DNA from: Shewanella pneumatophori
GTDB taxonomy: Bacteria; Pseudomonadota; Gammaproteobacteria; Enterobacterales; Shewanellaceae
Assembly (NCBI RefSeq): GCF_023283895.1
Contig: NZ_JAKILB010000015.1
Location: 55,128-119,127 of the forward strand
Reading direction: 5' to 3'
DNA: 64,000 nucleotides
Shown in pieces: positions 22,903-32,177 of this stretch (positions are counted from its first letter, which is position 1; every line of letters starts with the position of its first letter). The translations under genes were made by a program, and so were the position numbers. The notes under the pieces are model-generated. The model did not search any database. It saw only the letters and a list, made by a program, of their open reading frames with translations, and was not told the DNA's origin.

Positions 22903-25900
22903 TCACTGTGTAACCGCTTTTAGCTCGCTCTGATTACTAAGATACTGCAACGGCTTGCTCTGTTGTAAAAAGGCGAGTAGCTGCTGTTTTGCAACTGGCC
23001 GAGAGATTAAATAGCCCTGAGCATAATCGCAGTTTAGCGCTTGTAAAAAGTTCCACTGTTCAAGGGTTTCAACTCCCTCTGCAACCAAAGGTAGTTCAAG
23101 ATTTTTTGCCATCATTAGAATCGCACGAATAAGCTTTACGTCTGACGGGTTATCGGCAATATTATCAATAAAGCTTTTATCGATTTTAATCACTGAAATC
23201 GGGCATTGGGTTAAATAGCTTAATGCTGAGTAGCCTGTACCAAAGTCATCGAGATAGATGTCGACTCCCAGCTGTTTAATGGCATCTAAACATTCTAATC
23301 GCAGCGGTTTATCTTCGATAAGTAAGCTTTCGGTGATTTCTATATGTACATCTTTAGCTTCAATGCCATGGGTGGCTAATGCTTGTTTTAATACTTCACT
23401 GAAGCAGATCCCTTTGGAATTCATACATTGTCGCGCAGACACATTTATCGCCATGCAAAGTGCAATGCCTTGGGCATGTATATCGGCAAGATCTGCAAGA
23501 GCCTGATGTAATATCCATTCACCTAAAGGTTCAATTAAGCCGGTTTCCTCTGCGATAGGGATAAAGGATTCGGGTGATATCAAGCCGTAATCTGGATCTT
23601 GCCAACGAATCAATGCTTCAACGCTGGTAATAACCCCGCTGCGCATATCCACAATAGGTTGATACTCTAGGTGAAATTCCCCTTGTTTTACCGCTTTACG
23701 CAATCTTTGCTCTAAGTGCATGCGGGCTAACATTTCTACGTTCATCTCTGGGGCGTAGTATTGGTAATGTGCACGACCATTGCGCTTAGCTTGATACATG
23801 GCGGTTTCAGAGTTGTGCAGTAGCATTTCAAGATCTTGGCCATCTTCAGGATAAAAAGCGATACCAAAACTTGATGAGATATTGGTTTCTTTACCTTCTA
23901 AAATATATGGTCGAGATAGGGCTTCACTCAACTTTTGCGCTAAAGATTCAGCACCATCACTATTGTGAGCTTGGGGGGCTATCACCACAAATTCATCGCC
24001 ACCAAAACGTGCTATTGAATCGTTTGGACCTAAAACCGTTTCCAGTCTAGCTGCGGTCAGCTTGAGCACTTTATTACCAGAAGCGTGACCATGTAGCTCG
24101 TTAATATATTTGAATCTGTCTAGGTCGATAAAGAAAATTGCGACCTGAGCATTACTCTGTTTTGCATTGTCAATTGCTTGCTGCAGACGCGATGAGAATA
24201 GATGCCTATTTGGCAGTTTAGTTAATGCGTCATAGTTGCTCTTGTACCAAAGATCTTGCTCATATTGTTTGTAATTACTGGTATCAAGGAAGAGTCCAAT
24301 ATGTTGAGTAATCTCATTTTGACAATTTTTTACGGCAGTAATTTTGAGGTACTCAGGGTAAATCTGCCCATCTTTACGTTTGTTCCAAATTTCGCCTTCC
24401 CACTCGTTATGTTTAGCTAACGACTGCCATAGCTTTTGATAAAATTCAGAGGGATGATGAGCTGAGTTTAATATGCGCGGATTTTTACCTTTTACATCGC
24501 TAAGGCTATAGCCAGTGATTTTAGTGAAGGCAGGGTTAACGAGTTCGATGTTGTTATCTGCATCTGTAACCATAATGCCTTCAGATGAGTGTTCAAATAC
24601 CGCAGATGCTCGGTGCAATGCTTGCTTTGACTTCATTCTTTCTGAAACCATTTGGTTAATAGCAATGGAGATTTGCGCAAATTCATCATTGCCTTTTACT
24701 GCTAGGTCGAGCTCTAGCCCCGGGTCTTGGGCAAGTTTCTCAACATCATCAACAATCCCTGTCACTGAGTTCATTAGATTTTGAGTAATGTTTTTACCTA
24801 ATAAGTAAATCAAATAGAAAAACAGTAAGCTAGCGATAAAGCTTATATAGAAATAAGACAAGATCTGCTGCTTTTCTATCTCATTTTGGCGAATTATTTT
24901 CTCTGTTAGTTGGGTATTAAGTTTATGTAGTTTGCTAATTCCTACATCTGCGGCCTGCCACCAATCTAAGCTATTAATGACAGGAGGTTGTTGCTGCAGT
25001 TGATGCAAACTATTATGAAAATCTACATCTTGGGCCATTAGTTTGAGTGTGATAGCGGGGATCGCAGATTGCGACTCTTCAATTTGATTAGCGTACACTT
25101 GATAGTCTTCGGCCAACCGCTGTAGTTTGGTGACTATGGTTTGCTGCTCTAGCGTTAACTCATGTTCGTTAGCAAGTTTGTGCAGTGCTTGTTTTAGTGC
25201 AATATCCTTTTGTCGAAATAGTGTCAGAAACTTCGGATTTAGTGTCGCGACATAATGGTTAAAGTTGTCGTTAATCCCGTCATGACCAATGAGATCTTCA
25301 ATTGCTTGGATTTGTATGACCTGGCTAAATTGGCGCTGCAATTGTTCACGGTAGTTGAGGATTAACAGATACTGCTCGCTATTGAGGAATGCTGTCAGGT
25401 TGCTATGGCTATTTGGACTCATAACCATAAGGGAGTTATTAATACTATTTTCTAGTTGTTCAGTGGTTTCAACATATTGCTGAAAAGCGAGATGATCTAG
25501 AGTCGGTGATGCTAATAGCTGATTGATAAAGCTGCGTTCTTGCCCTGCCAAATTTTGAATTTTTAGCATGTTTATTAGGTCTGAAAGCAATAGGACCTGA
25601 TCTGAGTTATCGCTATTAAAACGCAATTTAGACACAAAATTAATTAAATGCTGGGTGGTAGCCGAGTAAAAATCATTTGCGTGTGGTGCGTTTAACTCAA
25701 GAATGTTTTGTCTTTCAATAACTAAATTTTTTTGTGCTGTATTGCTTTGACTCAGCTGGGTTTGTAAGGCGTTGAAGAGTTCAAGATTACTTTTAGTGTT
25801 GTTTATCGTTTTAAGTAGTGATGGACTGGATATCAAGCCTTGAATATTTTGGTCGGTGGTGAGCCATTGCTGTTGTAATGCGCTTTTGAACAAGCGACCG

Positions 25901-26130
25901 TTGCTGCTGATGTAGCCTGCAGATAAACCGTGTTCGTTTTGCAACTCATAAATCAGATTTTCAATACCTAATGTCACCCGAGTGGTGAGCACGTTGGAAG
26001 TCGCATTCTGATATTGCTTAAACAATACTGCGGCACTCATAACTGCCAGTAATACCAAAATAACCATAGGTATAAATACAGATAAAAACAGTTTGTTTCT
26101 TAAGCTCAATTGGCTTAATACGAGCGGCAT
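22903..26130 (-). CDS. Membrane NIT-HAMP-PAS-GGDEF-EAL cyclic-di-GMP signalling protein
   Basis: A 1075 aa inner-membrane sensor. The first membrane segment spans about residues 14-37. A periplasmic domain of roughly 45-420 begins with ELQNEHGLSAGY, which resembles the nitrate/nitrite-sensing NIT domain. The second membrane segment is about 424-446, then HAMP (to about 498), PAS (505-618), GGDEF (630-790) and EAL (805-1055). GGDEF (710-714) is canonical, but the inhibitory I-site reads GPND (701-704) in place of RxxD. The EAL motif (838-840), DDFGTGYS and AEGVETLEQ are intact, so phosphodiesterase activity is likely, with diguanylate cyclase possible. Ligand and output are unknown. Confidence 0.88.
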   Translation of the reverse strand: MPLVLSQLSLRNKLFLSVFIPMVILVLLAVMSAAVLFKQYQNATSNVLTTRVTLGIENLIYELQNEHGLSAGYISSNGRLFKSALQQQWLTTDQNIQGLISSPSLLKTINNTKSNLELFNALQTQLSQSNTAQKNLVIERQNILELNAPHANDFYSATTQHLINFVSKLRFNSDNSDQVLLLSDLINMLKIQNLAGQERSFINQLLASPTLDHLAFQQYVETTEQLENSINNSLMVMSPNSHSNLTAFLNSEQYLLILNYREQLQRQFSQVIQIQAIEDLIGHDGINDNFNHYVATLNPKFLTLFRQKDIALKQALHKLANEHELTLEQQTIVTKLQRLAEDYQVYANQIEESQSAIPAITLKLMAQDVDFHNSLHQLQQQPPVINSLDWWQAADVGISKLHKLNTQLTEKIIRQNEIEKQQILSYFYISFIASLLFFYLIYLLGKNITQNLMNSVTGIVDDVEKLAQDPGLELDLAVKGNDEFAQISIAINQMVSERMKSKQALHRASAVFEHSSEGIMVTDADNNIELVNPAFTKITGYSLSDVKGKNPRILNSAHHPSEFYQKLWQSLAKHNEWEGEIWNKRKDGQIYPEYLKITAVKNCQNEITQHIGLFLDTSNYKQYEQDLWYKSNYDALTKLPNRHLFSSRLQQAIDNAKQSNAQVAIFFIDLDRFKYINELHGHASGNKVLKLTAARLETVLGPNDSIARFGGDEFVVIAPQAHNSDGAESLAQKLSEALSRPYILEGKETNISSSFGIAFYPEDGQDLEMLLHNSETAMYQAKRNGRAHYQYYAPEMNVEMLARMHLEQRLRKAVKQGEFHLEYQPIVDMRSGVITSVEALIRWQDPDYGLISPESFIPIAEETGLIEPLGEWILHQALADLADIHAQGIALCMAINVSARQCMNSKGICFSEVLKQALATHGIEAKDVHIEITESLLIEDKPLRLECLDAIKQLGVDIYLDDFGTGYSALSYLTQCPISVIKIDKSFIDNIADNPSDVKLIRAILMMAKNLELPLVAEGVETLEQWNFLQALNCDYAQGYLISRPVAKQQLLAFLQQSKPLQYLSNQSELKAVTQ

Positions 26131-26377
26131 GTGTAGGCGGCCCTCCGCAGGACATTGTTTTTGTTGTGTAACTATGTGTGGGCAAAGTATAAATCTAGTG
26201 CTAGATGTTAACCAAGTTGTAGGTGATGTGTCTCACCTAGTTCACCAAAGTCTAATCTAGGTCACGAATTTTAAACTATATTCCAAGTGTTTGACTAATA
26301 AATAGTTTTGATTGGCTGTGAAAGTTGATGTTTAGACAGTTGTTAAGAAAGGGGTGTATAAAGGCAGGGGGCGAGTA

Positions 26378-26406
26378 CAAAGCAGCCATAAGAATAATGG
26401 CTGCTG
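26378..26406 (-). terminator. Probable intrinsic terminator after ribB
   Basis: Arms AGCAGCCAT (26381-26389) and ATGGCTGCT (26397-26405) form a nine-base stem with a seven-base loop. On the minus strand it is followed by TTTGT. It lies 14 bases beyond the ribB stop. The T-tract is short. Confidence 0.6.
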
Positions 26407-26419
26407 TGTAGATTGTTGA

Positions 26420-27058
26420 TTACTGACTATTACGGTAAGCGACAATATCTTCAATCGTTAAAACAGGCATATCGTGCTGGCGGCCAAAATCAATGATTTC
26501 AGGTAAGCGAGCCATAGTGCCATCCGGCATGGTAACCTCACATAACACGCCGAAAGGCTTTAGACCTGCAAGCTTCATTAAATCTACCGTGCCTTCAGTG
26601 TGGCCACGACGCTCTAATACTCCACCAGGGCGGGCGCGCAGCGGATAAACATGGCCAGGGCGAGCTAAGTCATCAGGTTTAGCATTATCAGCAATTGCGG
26701 CTTTGATTGTGGTGACACGATCAGCTGCTGAAACGCCAGTTGTCACCCCTTGTTTAGCTTCAATACTCACAGTAAAGGCAGTGCCATATTGGCTATTGTT
26801 ATCACTTACCATTGGCGGCAGTTGTAATTGCTCAATACGTTCATCGGTAAGACATAGGCAAACAATACCGCTACATTCACGGATAAGCAGTGCCATTTGT
26901 TGGTTGGTAAGGGTTTCTGCGGCATAGATAAGATCGCCTTCGTTTTCACGATCTTCATCATCAACCACTAACACACCTTTACCTTGGCGTAGTGCAGTTA
27001 GTGCAGCGTTAACACGTTCAATTGGATTGCCAAAAGGGGCAAGTAAAGACTGATTCAT
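26420..27058 (-). CDS. ribB: 3,4-dihydroxy-2-butanone-4-phosphate synthase
   Basis: Converts ribulose 5-phosphate to 3,4-dihydroxy-2-butanone 4-phosphate, a riboflavin precursor. At 212 aa it is the monofunctional form without a GTP cyclohydrolase II domain. The acidic metal-binding loop VVDDEDRENEGDL (about residues 30-42), TGVSAADR and RRGHTEGTVDL are all present. The frame also opens at 27067, but AAGGA lies eight bases before the ATG at 27058. The gene is alone, about 160 bases downstream of an FMN riboswitch, which gives feedback control by the flavin product. Confidence 0.96.
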   Translation of the reverse strand: MNQSLLAPFGNPIERVNAALTALRQGKGVLVVDDEDRENEGDLIYAAETLTNQQMALLIRECSGIVCLCLTDERIEQLQLPPMVSDNNSQYGTAFTVSIEAKQGVTTGVSAADRVTTIKAAIADNAKPDDLARPGHVYPLRARPGGVLERRGHTEGTVDLMKLAGLKPFGVLCEVTMPDGTMARLPEIIDFGRQHDMPVLTIEDIVAYRNSQ

Positions 27059-27218
27059 GGATAACATCCTTAAAATACGACATTGGGTTGACCAGAATCA
27101 GGGCGTGCAGAAAATGACACATAGCTGGAGCCCAAATCTGGCCATAGCAATGTGCATAATAAGAGCGACAAAGGGCGCCACGAAGCTATTACTAGCTTAC
27201 GGTTCCCTCGTTTATTCT

Positions 27219-27470
27219 TATATTCTCTTTCATCCGGACTCAGTGTACTAACTAATTAGTACCCATTACCGTCGGCTCTGGAGTAGGTGCAACCTTAGAA
27301 ACGACGGGCGTCGAAGTAAAGGTCTGTTTACCAGATCTGCTGACCCTAGTTTACCTTGTGGCTATTGATGTTTAATCGCGTAAACTAGGCGCTCGCGGGC
27401 TTTTATGTTGCACTTAAAATAGGCTACATAACTTACCGCCGGTGGGGAGTTTCACCCCGCCCTGAGAATT
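27219..27470 (-). promoter_or_regulatory. FMN riboswitch (RFN element) upstream of ribB
   Basis: On the minus strand the conserved 5' half reads TCAGGGCGGGGTGAAACTCC, followed by CCACCGGCGGTAA. Then come AGCCCGCGAGCGC, a variable stem with arms CCTAGTTTAC and GTAAACTAGG, GATCTGGTAAAC, AGAGCCGACGGT, a second stem GTACTAA / TTAGTAC, and the closing GTCCGGATGAAAGAGAATA. These blocks are in the order of known RFN elements. The element is followed by a 160-base leader without an obvious intrinsic terminator, so control is probably at translation or through Rho. Confidence 0.93.
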
Positions 27471-27644
27471 ATTTTGGTTGATGATTAAATTAGTTAATTA
27501 ACCCATCGACCAAGTGGCGTTATGTTGCCCCTAATTGATTTAAATGACAAGCTGAGCTGTAAAAATGGCGATTTAGCTCAAAAAATGCCAGCGCCGCCAG
27601 CTAACCTATGGAATAGGCTGGCTGTAATTGTATAAGGATATTCG

Positions 27645-29810
27645 ATGAAAAAAATTGCTCCGCTCATACTCAGTGCTGTACTGCTATTTGGATGTAATAA
27701 TATGACTGCAAACCAAACCGTTAAACCACCTCAAGCCGATAAAATTCCCCACAGCATGACACTGCACGGTGTAACACGTGTTGATGATTATTACTGGATG
27801 CGAGATGACGAGCGCAAAGACCCGCGTATTATCGCGCATCTGAATGCCGAAAATGCCTATACAAAATCTCAGTTTCAGCCATTTAATGACTTAAAGCAGC
27901 GCTTGTTTGATGAGCTGGTAGGGCGCTTAGATAAAGATGAGTCGAGTGTTCCGTATTTTTGGCATCAGCATTGGTATTACCGTTATTACAAAGCAGGTTT
28001 TGAATATCCAGTTATTGCACGTAAATCTGAGCTAGCAAGCCAGCAAGAGCAAGTACTTTTAGATGTAAACTTGCGCGCAGAAGGGCAAGACTTCTATGGT
28101 TTGGGACAAGTCTCTACTAGCCCTGATGAAACTAAGCTGGTATTTGCTGAAGATCTATTGAGTCGCCGTATTTATAGCTTGTATGTCAAAGATCTCACTA
28201 CAGGTGAGTTAATGGAAGATGTGCTAGAAGGTACCGATGGCTCCGTAGTGTGGGCTAACGACAATCTGCATCTGTTTTATATCGCGAAAGATCCACAAAC
28301 CTTGTTAGGTTTTCAGGTATTCCGTCATAAGTTAGGTACGCCACAGTCTGATGACGTTTTAGTCTATGAAGAACAAGATGATGCTTTTTACATAGGTTTA
28401 GGTAAGTCACTAGATGAAACTCAAATAGTGCTTTATGCAGAGAGTACTGTAACCAGTGAAGTCAGTATGCTGGACGCCAACCAGCCTTTAGCTACATTTT
28501 CCCCGGTACTTGCAAGAGAAGAAGGGCATGAGTATTCAGTTTCTAAGTTAGGTAATAGCTATTACATCTTAACTAACTGGCAAGCGAGTAACTTCCGTTT
28601 AATGAAAGTCGCAATCAGCCAAGCAGCAGATAAGAATGCTTGGCAAGATGTGATAGCCCATGATCTTAATTCGCGCATAGAAGATGTATTGCTACTAAAT
28701 GACTATATGGTGGTGCAAACTCGTGAAAAGGGCATTAGCCGTATTCGAGTTTATCCGTTTAATGGCCAAGCTGAGTTTGAGCTTGAATTTAACGACCCTG
28801 CCTATGTTGTGGGTCTGGATATTAACGCTAGCCAGCAAAGCGACAAGCTAAGAGTGTATTACTCAAGCCCAACTACTCCTGAGTCCATTTATGAATATGC
28901 CTTAGCAAAGCCAAATGAGCGCGAGCTGCTAAAACAAGAGCAGGTGCTGGGCGAGTTTAATAGTGAAGCTTACCAAGCGGAGCGTTTATTTATTAATGCT
29001 CGTGACGGTAAAGAGGTGCCTGTTACTTTGGTTTATCGTAAAGATAAATTCAGTAAAGATGGCACTAACCCGCTATATCAATACGGTTATGGCTCCTACG
29101 GCTACACGGTTGAGCCTGATTTCAGCTCATCTATTTTAAGTCTACTTGATAGAGGTGTGGTTTACGCCATCGCCCATGTGCGTGGCTCAGAGATGTTAGG
29201 TCGAGCTTGGTACGACGACGGACGCATGCTCAATAAACAAAATAGTTTTAATGATTTTGTTGATGTGACTAAGGCCCTTGTAGAGCAAGGTTATGGCGCC
29301 AAAGGCAAAGTAGTCGCTGCTGGTGGCAGTGCTGGTGGCCTACTGATGGGAGGAGTGATCAATCAAGCGCCTGAACATTACTTTGCAGTTGCTGCTCATG
29401 TGCCATTTGTTGATGTAGTCACTACTATGCTGGATGAATCGATCCCATTAACCACTAACGAATATGACGAGTGGGGTAATCCAAATGAAAAGGTCTATTT
29501 CGACTACATGCTTAGCTATGCGCCTTACGATAACATCAGCGCGCAAGCCTATCCTCACTTATTAGTCACTACCGGTTTACACGACTCACAAGTACAGTAT
29601 TTTGAGCCTGCTAAATGGGTCGCTAAGCTGCGTGAGATGAAGACTGACGACAATATGCTGTTATTCGATACTGATATGGAAGCAGGACACGGCGGCAAGA
29701 GTGGCCGCTATCGTCAGTATGAGGACAAGGCGCAAGAATATGCCTTCTTTATTGGTTTGCTCGACCTAGATGAAAAGGCACAGGATGCAGCCGTTAAAGA
29801 TAATGAGTAG
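27645..29810 (+). CDS. ptrB: Oligopeptidase B, S9 family, with lipoprotein signal
   Basis: A serine peptidase that cleaves short peptides after basic residues. It is 721 aa, some 35 more than the E. coli enzyme. The extra length is an N-terminal signal peptide with lipobox LLFGC (Cys 17), so it is probably a lipoprotein of the envelope and not a cytoplasmic enzyme. A beta-propeller of about residues 90-430 precedes the alpha/beta-hydrolase domain. The nucleophile is in AAGGSAGGLLMG; the Asp and His are in GLHDSQVQYFEPAKW and EAGHGGKSGR. An AAGGA precedes the ATG, and a bulged hairpin lies just upstream at 27596-27622. Confidence 0.9.
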   Translation: MKKIAPLILSAVLLFGCNNMTANQTVKPPQADKIPHSMTLHGVTRVDDYYWMRDDERKDPRIIAHLNAENAYTKSQFQPFNDLKQRLFDELVGRLDKDESSVPYFWHQHWYYRYYKAGFEYPVIARKSELASQQEQVLLDVNLRAEGQDFYGLGQVSTSPDETKLVFAEDLLSRRIYSLYVKDLTTGELMEDVLEGTDGSVVWANDNLHLFYIAKDPQTLLGFQVFRHKLGTPQSDDVLVYEEQDDAFYIGLGKSLDETQIVLYAESTVTSEVSMLDANQPLATFSPVLAREEGHEYSVSKLGNSYYILTNWQASNFRLMKVAISQAADKNAWQDVIAHDLNSRIEDVLLLNDYMVVQTREKGISRIRVYPFNGQAEFELEFNDPAYVVGLDINASQQSDKLRVYYSSPTTPESIYEYALAKPNERELLKQEQVLGEFNSEAYQAERLFINARDGKEVPVTLVYRKDKFSKDGTNPLYQYGYGSYGYTVEPDFSSSILSLLDRGVVYAIAHVRGSEMLGRAWYDDGRMLNKQNSFNDFVDVTKALVEQGYGAKGKVVAAGGSAGGLLMGGVINQAPEHYFAVAAHVPFVDVVTTMLDESIPLTTNEYDEWGNPNEKVYFDYMLSYAPYDNISAQAYPHLLVTTGLHDSQVQYFEPAKWVAKLREMKTDDNMLLFDTDMEAGHGGKSGRYRQYEDKAQEYAFFIGLLDLDEKAQDAAVKDNE

Positions 29811-29819
29811 CAAATTATA

Positions 29820-30197
29820 ATGGTAAGCAGGTTAAATACGGCTGTAAACCCTAAAGCTGAAGTAACAGCATTGGCTACAGATAAGTCCGCTAAAAGTAAT
29901 AGTGAGTTACTATCTGTTAAGGGGCACGACAAACGTAGCGCTACTTTGTGGTTCTTATATATGGTGCGCTGCGCCAATGGTCAGCTTTATACAGGGATCA
30001 CGACTGATGTAACGCGTCGCTTTAGTGAACATCAAAGTGGTAGTGCTAAATCTGCCAAGTTTTTACGGGGCAAAGGGCCGCTAAGTTTGGTGTATTCAGA
30101 AACGGTTGGTAGCCATTCAGATGCGCTTAAGCGAGAAATAGCGTTAAAGAAATGGCCAAGAGCGAAGAAGCTGGCATTGATCTCTGAGTTTGAGTGA
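29820..30197 (+). CDS. GIY-YIG nuclease superfamily protein (YhbQ-like)
   Basis: A 125 aa protein. After an unrelated polar leader of about 40 residues, the GIY-YIG domain begins: WFLYMVRCANGQLYTGITTD, then VTRRFSEHQSG, KFLRGKGPLSLVYSE and the C-terminal ALKREIALKKWPRAKK. The catalytic Tyr, Arg and Glu of the fold are in place. E. coli YhbQ-type proteins are just this domain, so the N-terminal leader is unusual and could mean that the true start is downstream, although no good internal start precedes the domain. It begins nine bases after ptrB. Confidence 0.82.
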   Translation: MVSRLNTAVNPKAEVTALATDKSAKSNSELLSVKGHDKRSATLWFLYMVRCANGQLYTGITTDVTRRFSEHQSGSAKSAKFLRGKGPLSLVYSETVGSHSDALKREIALKKWPRAKKLALISEFE

Positions 30198-30219
30198 GTG
30201 CTGTGACTAGCGATAAATA

Positions 30220-30250
30220 GCGTAACTTCAAAAGTTACGCCATTTTCATT
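30220..30250 (+). terminator. Probable terminator after the GIY-YIG gene
   Basis: GCGTAACTT (30220-30228) and AAGTTACGC (30232-30240) form a nine-base perfect stem with a three-base loop, followed by a modest CATTTTCATTT T-rich tail. It is 22 bases after the stop codon. Confidence 0.65.
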
Positions 30251-30321
30251 TGAGCCGCTTTTATTTGGGCGTTGGTATTTGACAGTTAATATTTGAATCG
30301 TTTATTCGAACCCTTAAGCGA

Positions 30322-30981
30322 TTACTGATTATAAAGGCTGGTAAAAAAGCGTTCTTTTCGCGGTAGGTAGTAGTCATCATAGTCTAACGAGAAGGCAATA
30401 CTGGTTGCCTTGCCTTTTAGCTCAGCCCTTGGAACAAAGCCGTAAACTCGTGAGTCGGCACTGTTACGGCGGTTATCGCCCATTACCAAATAGTGATTGG
30501 CTGGTACTGTGATGGAGTTAAAGTCACTGAGATTGTCACTGGCTGTTTTTTCAATGCGGATACTATGGTTTAAACCAAGTAAGTTTTCTGTAGCAATGAG
30601 TTGTTGAGTATCGTTAGATAGCACTGCGTAATCTAGCGCTTGGCCATTAATAAACAGTACTTCATTGTGCAAACTAACAGTATCGCCAGGTAAGCCAATG
30701 ACTCGTTTGATTAAACGTTTGTCGGCAGCTACTGACTCAAATACCACGACTTCACCACGGCTAGGTTCACCGGTTGCCAATATCGAAATATCAGAAAAAG
30801 GCACTCTAAGATCATAAGCCATTTTATCAACTACGATACGGTCGCCTTCTTTTATGGTTGGTTGCATTGAACCTGTGGGTACTGAGTACCAGTCTGCGAC
30901 CGCACTTCTAAAAACAGACATCAGTAAGATAAAGATTATTAGCTGCCTATTGCTGCGCCAAAGTTTGTGTAACTTGTTCAT
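30322..30981 (-). CDS. lepB: Signal peptidase I, short form
   Basis: A membrane serine/lysine protease that removes signal peptides from exported proteins. It is 219 aa, much shorter than E. coli LepB (324), and has a single N-terminal membrane segment (about residues 12-30) and no second anchor. The catalytic Ser is in VPTGSMQPTI and the Lys in DKRLIKRVIGLPGD; the C-terminal box MGDNRRNSADSRVYGFV is intact. It probably is an additional signal peptidase beside the usual lepB near rnc, which is outside this window. The symbol is given for the family. Confidence 0.88.
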   Translation of the reverse strand: MNKLHKLWRSNRQLIIFILLMSVFRSAVADWYSVPTGSMQPTIKEGDRIVVDKMAYDLRVPFSDISILATGEPSRGEVVVFESVAADKRLIKRVIGLPGDTVSLHNEVLFINGQALDYAVLSNDTQQLIATENLLGLNHSIRIEKTASDNLSDFNSITVPANHYLVMGDNRRNSADSRVYGFVPRAELKGKATSIAFSLDYDDYYLPRKERFFTSLYNQ

Positions 30982-31142
30982 GAGAGGATCTCGCTGCTAG
31001 TTTCTGGGGAGTTCGTTGAATGCGTTAAGTGGGCAGGGGACTACTGAAAACTTATACGCCTAGCCATATAGCAGCTGCTTATGACTAAACGTATTGGGTC
31101 GGCAGCAGTCCCTGCGCCGGGAAGATATTTAACGTAAAGTAT

Positions 31143-31898
31143 TTAGTGCATGCTGACGGAGCCGTTAATGTTATCGACACTTAAATCGCCCGAGCCAGAT
31201 TCAATAATGCTGAGTCCAAGGGTATTCTCTACGTCGATATCACCGGAACCATCATCAATTACAACTGTGCCATTTACGTTTACAACGCTTAAGTCACCTG
31301 AGCCGTCATCAATATGAGTGTCACCGCCAATACCTTGTAGGTTAATTGAGCCTGACCCATCTTCAAGGGTGAGTTGGCCTGTGGTATTGCTAATATCAAC
31401 TGAGCCGGAACCGTCTTGAATGTCGAGGTTTTTACCACCTTTAATCCACACATCACCAGAACCATCATCAAGCTTGATATCTGCCATAACGCCTTTGATT
31501 TCAATATCACCAGAGCCATCATCAATATTCAGCATCATGTTGCTTGGAACTTGAATGGTGAGATCGATATAAGGCGAGCGCTTAAAGTTGATGCTGCTAT
31601 CAAAGTCGGCAATCAATTTGGCTTTAGAGCCGCTCTGTTTAAGGCTGAGGTTACTTTCGATATCGCCATAGGTGTAGATATCAGCGGTAACCATGATTTG
31701 AGTTAGGCCATCCACACCTTGAATGTTGAGATCGCCTGCAGCGGTTTCAGCGACCAAGGTATCAATTTGCTTAGCATCAATTTGTAGCTGCTTTTTTTGG
31801 TGGTTGAGCGGGCCTGCATTAGCGCCATTGACATTGATGATACAGCCAGAAAGTGACATAGCGATTACGCCGGCAAGCAAGGTAGATGTTAGTTTCAT
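31143..31898 (-). CDS. DUF4097-like lipoprotein with seven DDGSGD repeats
   Basis: A 251 aa lipoprotein with lipobox SLSGC (Cys 19). Residues 35-120 resemble the start of a DUF4097/auto-transporter-like adhesin domain. From about residue 124 to the end there are seven repeats of 17-18 residues, each beginning (D/E/Q)DGSG(D/S), with the central Gly at 128, 146, 163, 181, 199, 217 and 235. The pattern suggests a beta-solenoid with an acidic turn per coil. The frame is open to 31940, but AAGGA lies nine bases before the ATG at 31898. Function is unknown; an outer-surface location is inferred. Confidence 0.82.
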   Translation of the reverse strand: MKLTSTLLAGVIAMSLSGCIINVNGANAGPLNHQKKQLQIDAKQIDTLVAETAAGDLNIQGVDGLTQIMVTADIYTYGDIESNLSLKQSGSKAKLIADFDSSINFKRSPYIDLTIQVPSNMMLNIDDGSGDIEIKGVMADIKLDDGSGDVWIKGGKNLDIQDGSGSVDISNTTGQLTLEDGSGSINLQGIGGDTHIDDGSGDLSVVNVNGTVVIDDGSGDIDVENTLGLSIIESGSGDLSVDNINGSVSMH

Positions 31899-32177
31899 CG
31901 GGTAACGTCCTTTTATTATTTTTGGTTGGCAGCATGGCAAGCTGCTTAATGTTGATATTGATGAATAAGCAGAAAGCGTGCCAATAGGTTATCTAATTGT
32001 TTTAGCTATGTTATCTTGGTTTTTTGTTAGTTAGTGGTTGTCGATAGTGGTGAATTAGCTTATTAATTTACGCTGAATGTTTATTTATTAGTGAAATTAC
32101 TCAATGACTTATATGTGGCTTGATAGTGGGTGCTAAACCGTAAACATATAGTGTCTAAATCTAAGGGATGACTAAAT

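Noticed and set aside
27596..27622. Bulged hairpin GCCAGC-CTAT / ATAG-GCTGGC before ptrB as a riboswitch or terminator
   Set aside because: It is short, with a four-base bulge and no T-run, and no riboswitch consensus surrounds it; noted only as a leader structure.
31143..31525. Periodic DNA repeats that might suggest a CRISPR array
   Set aside because: The roughly 54-base period is the coding of protein repeats in one frame; there are no identical repeats with unique spacers.
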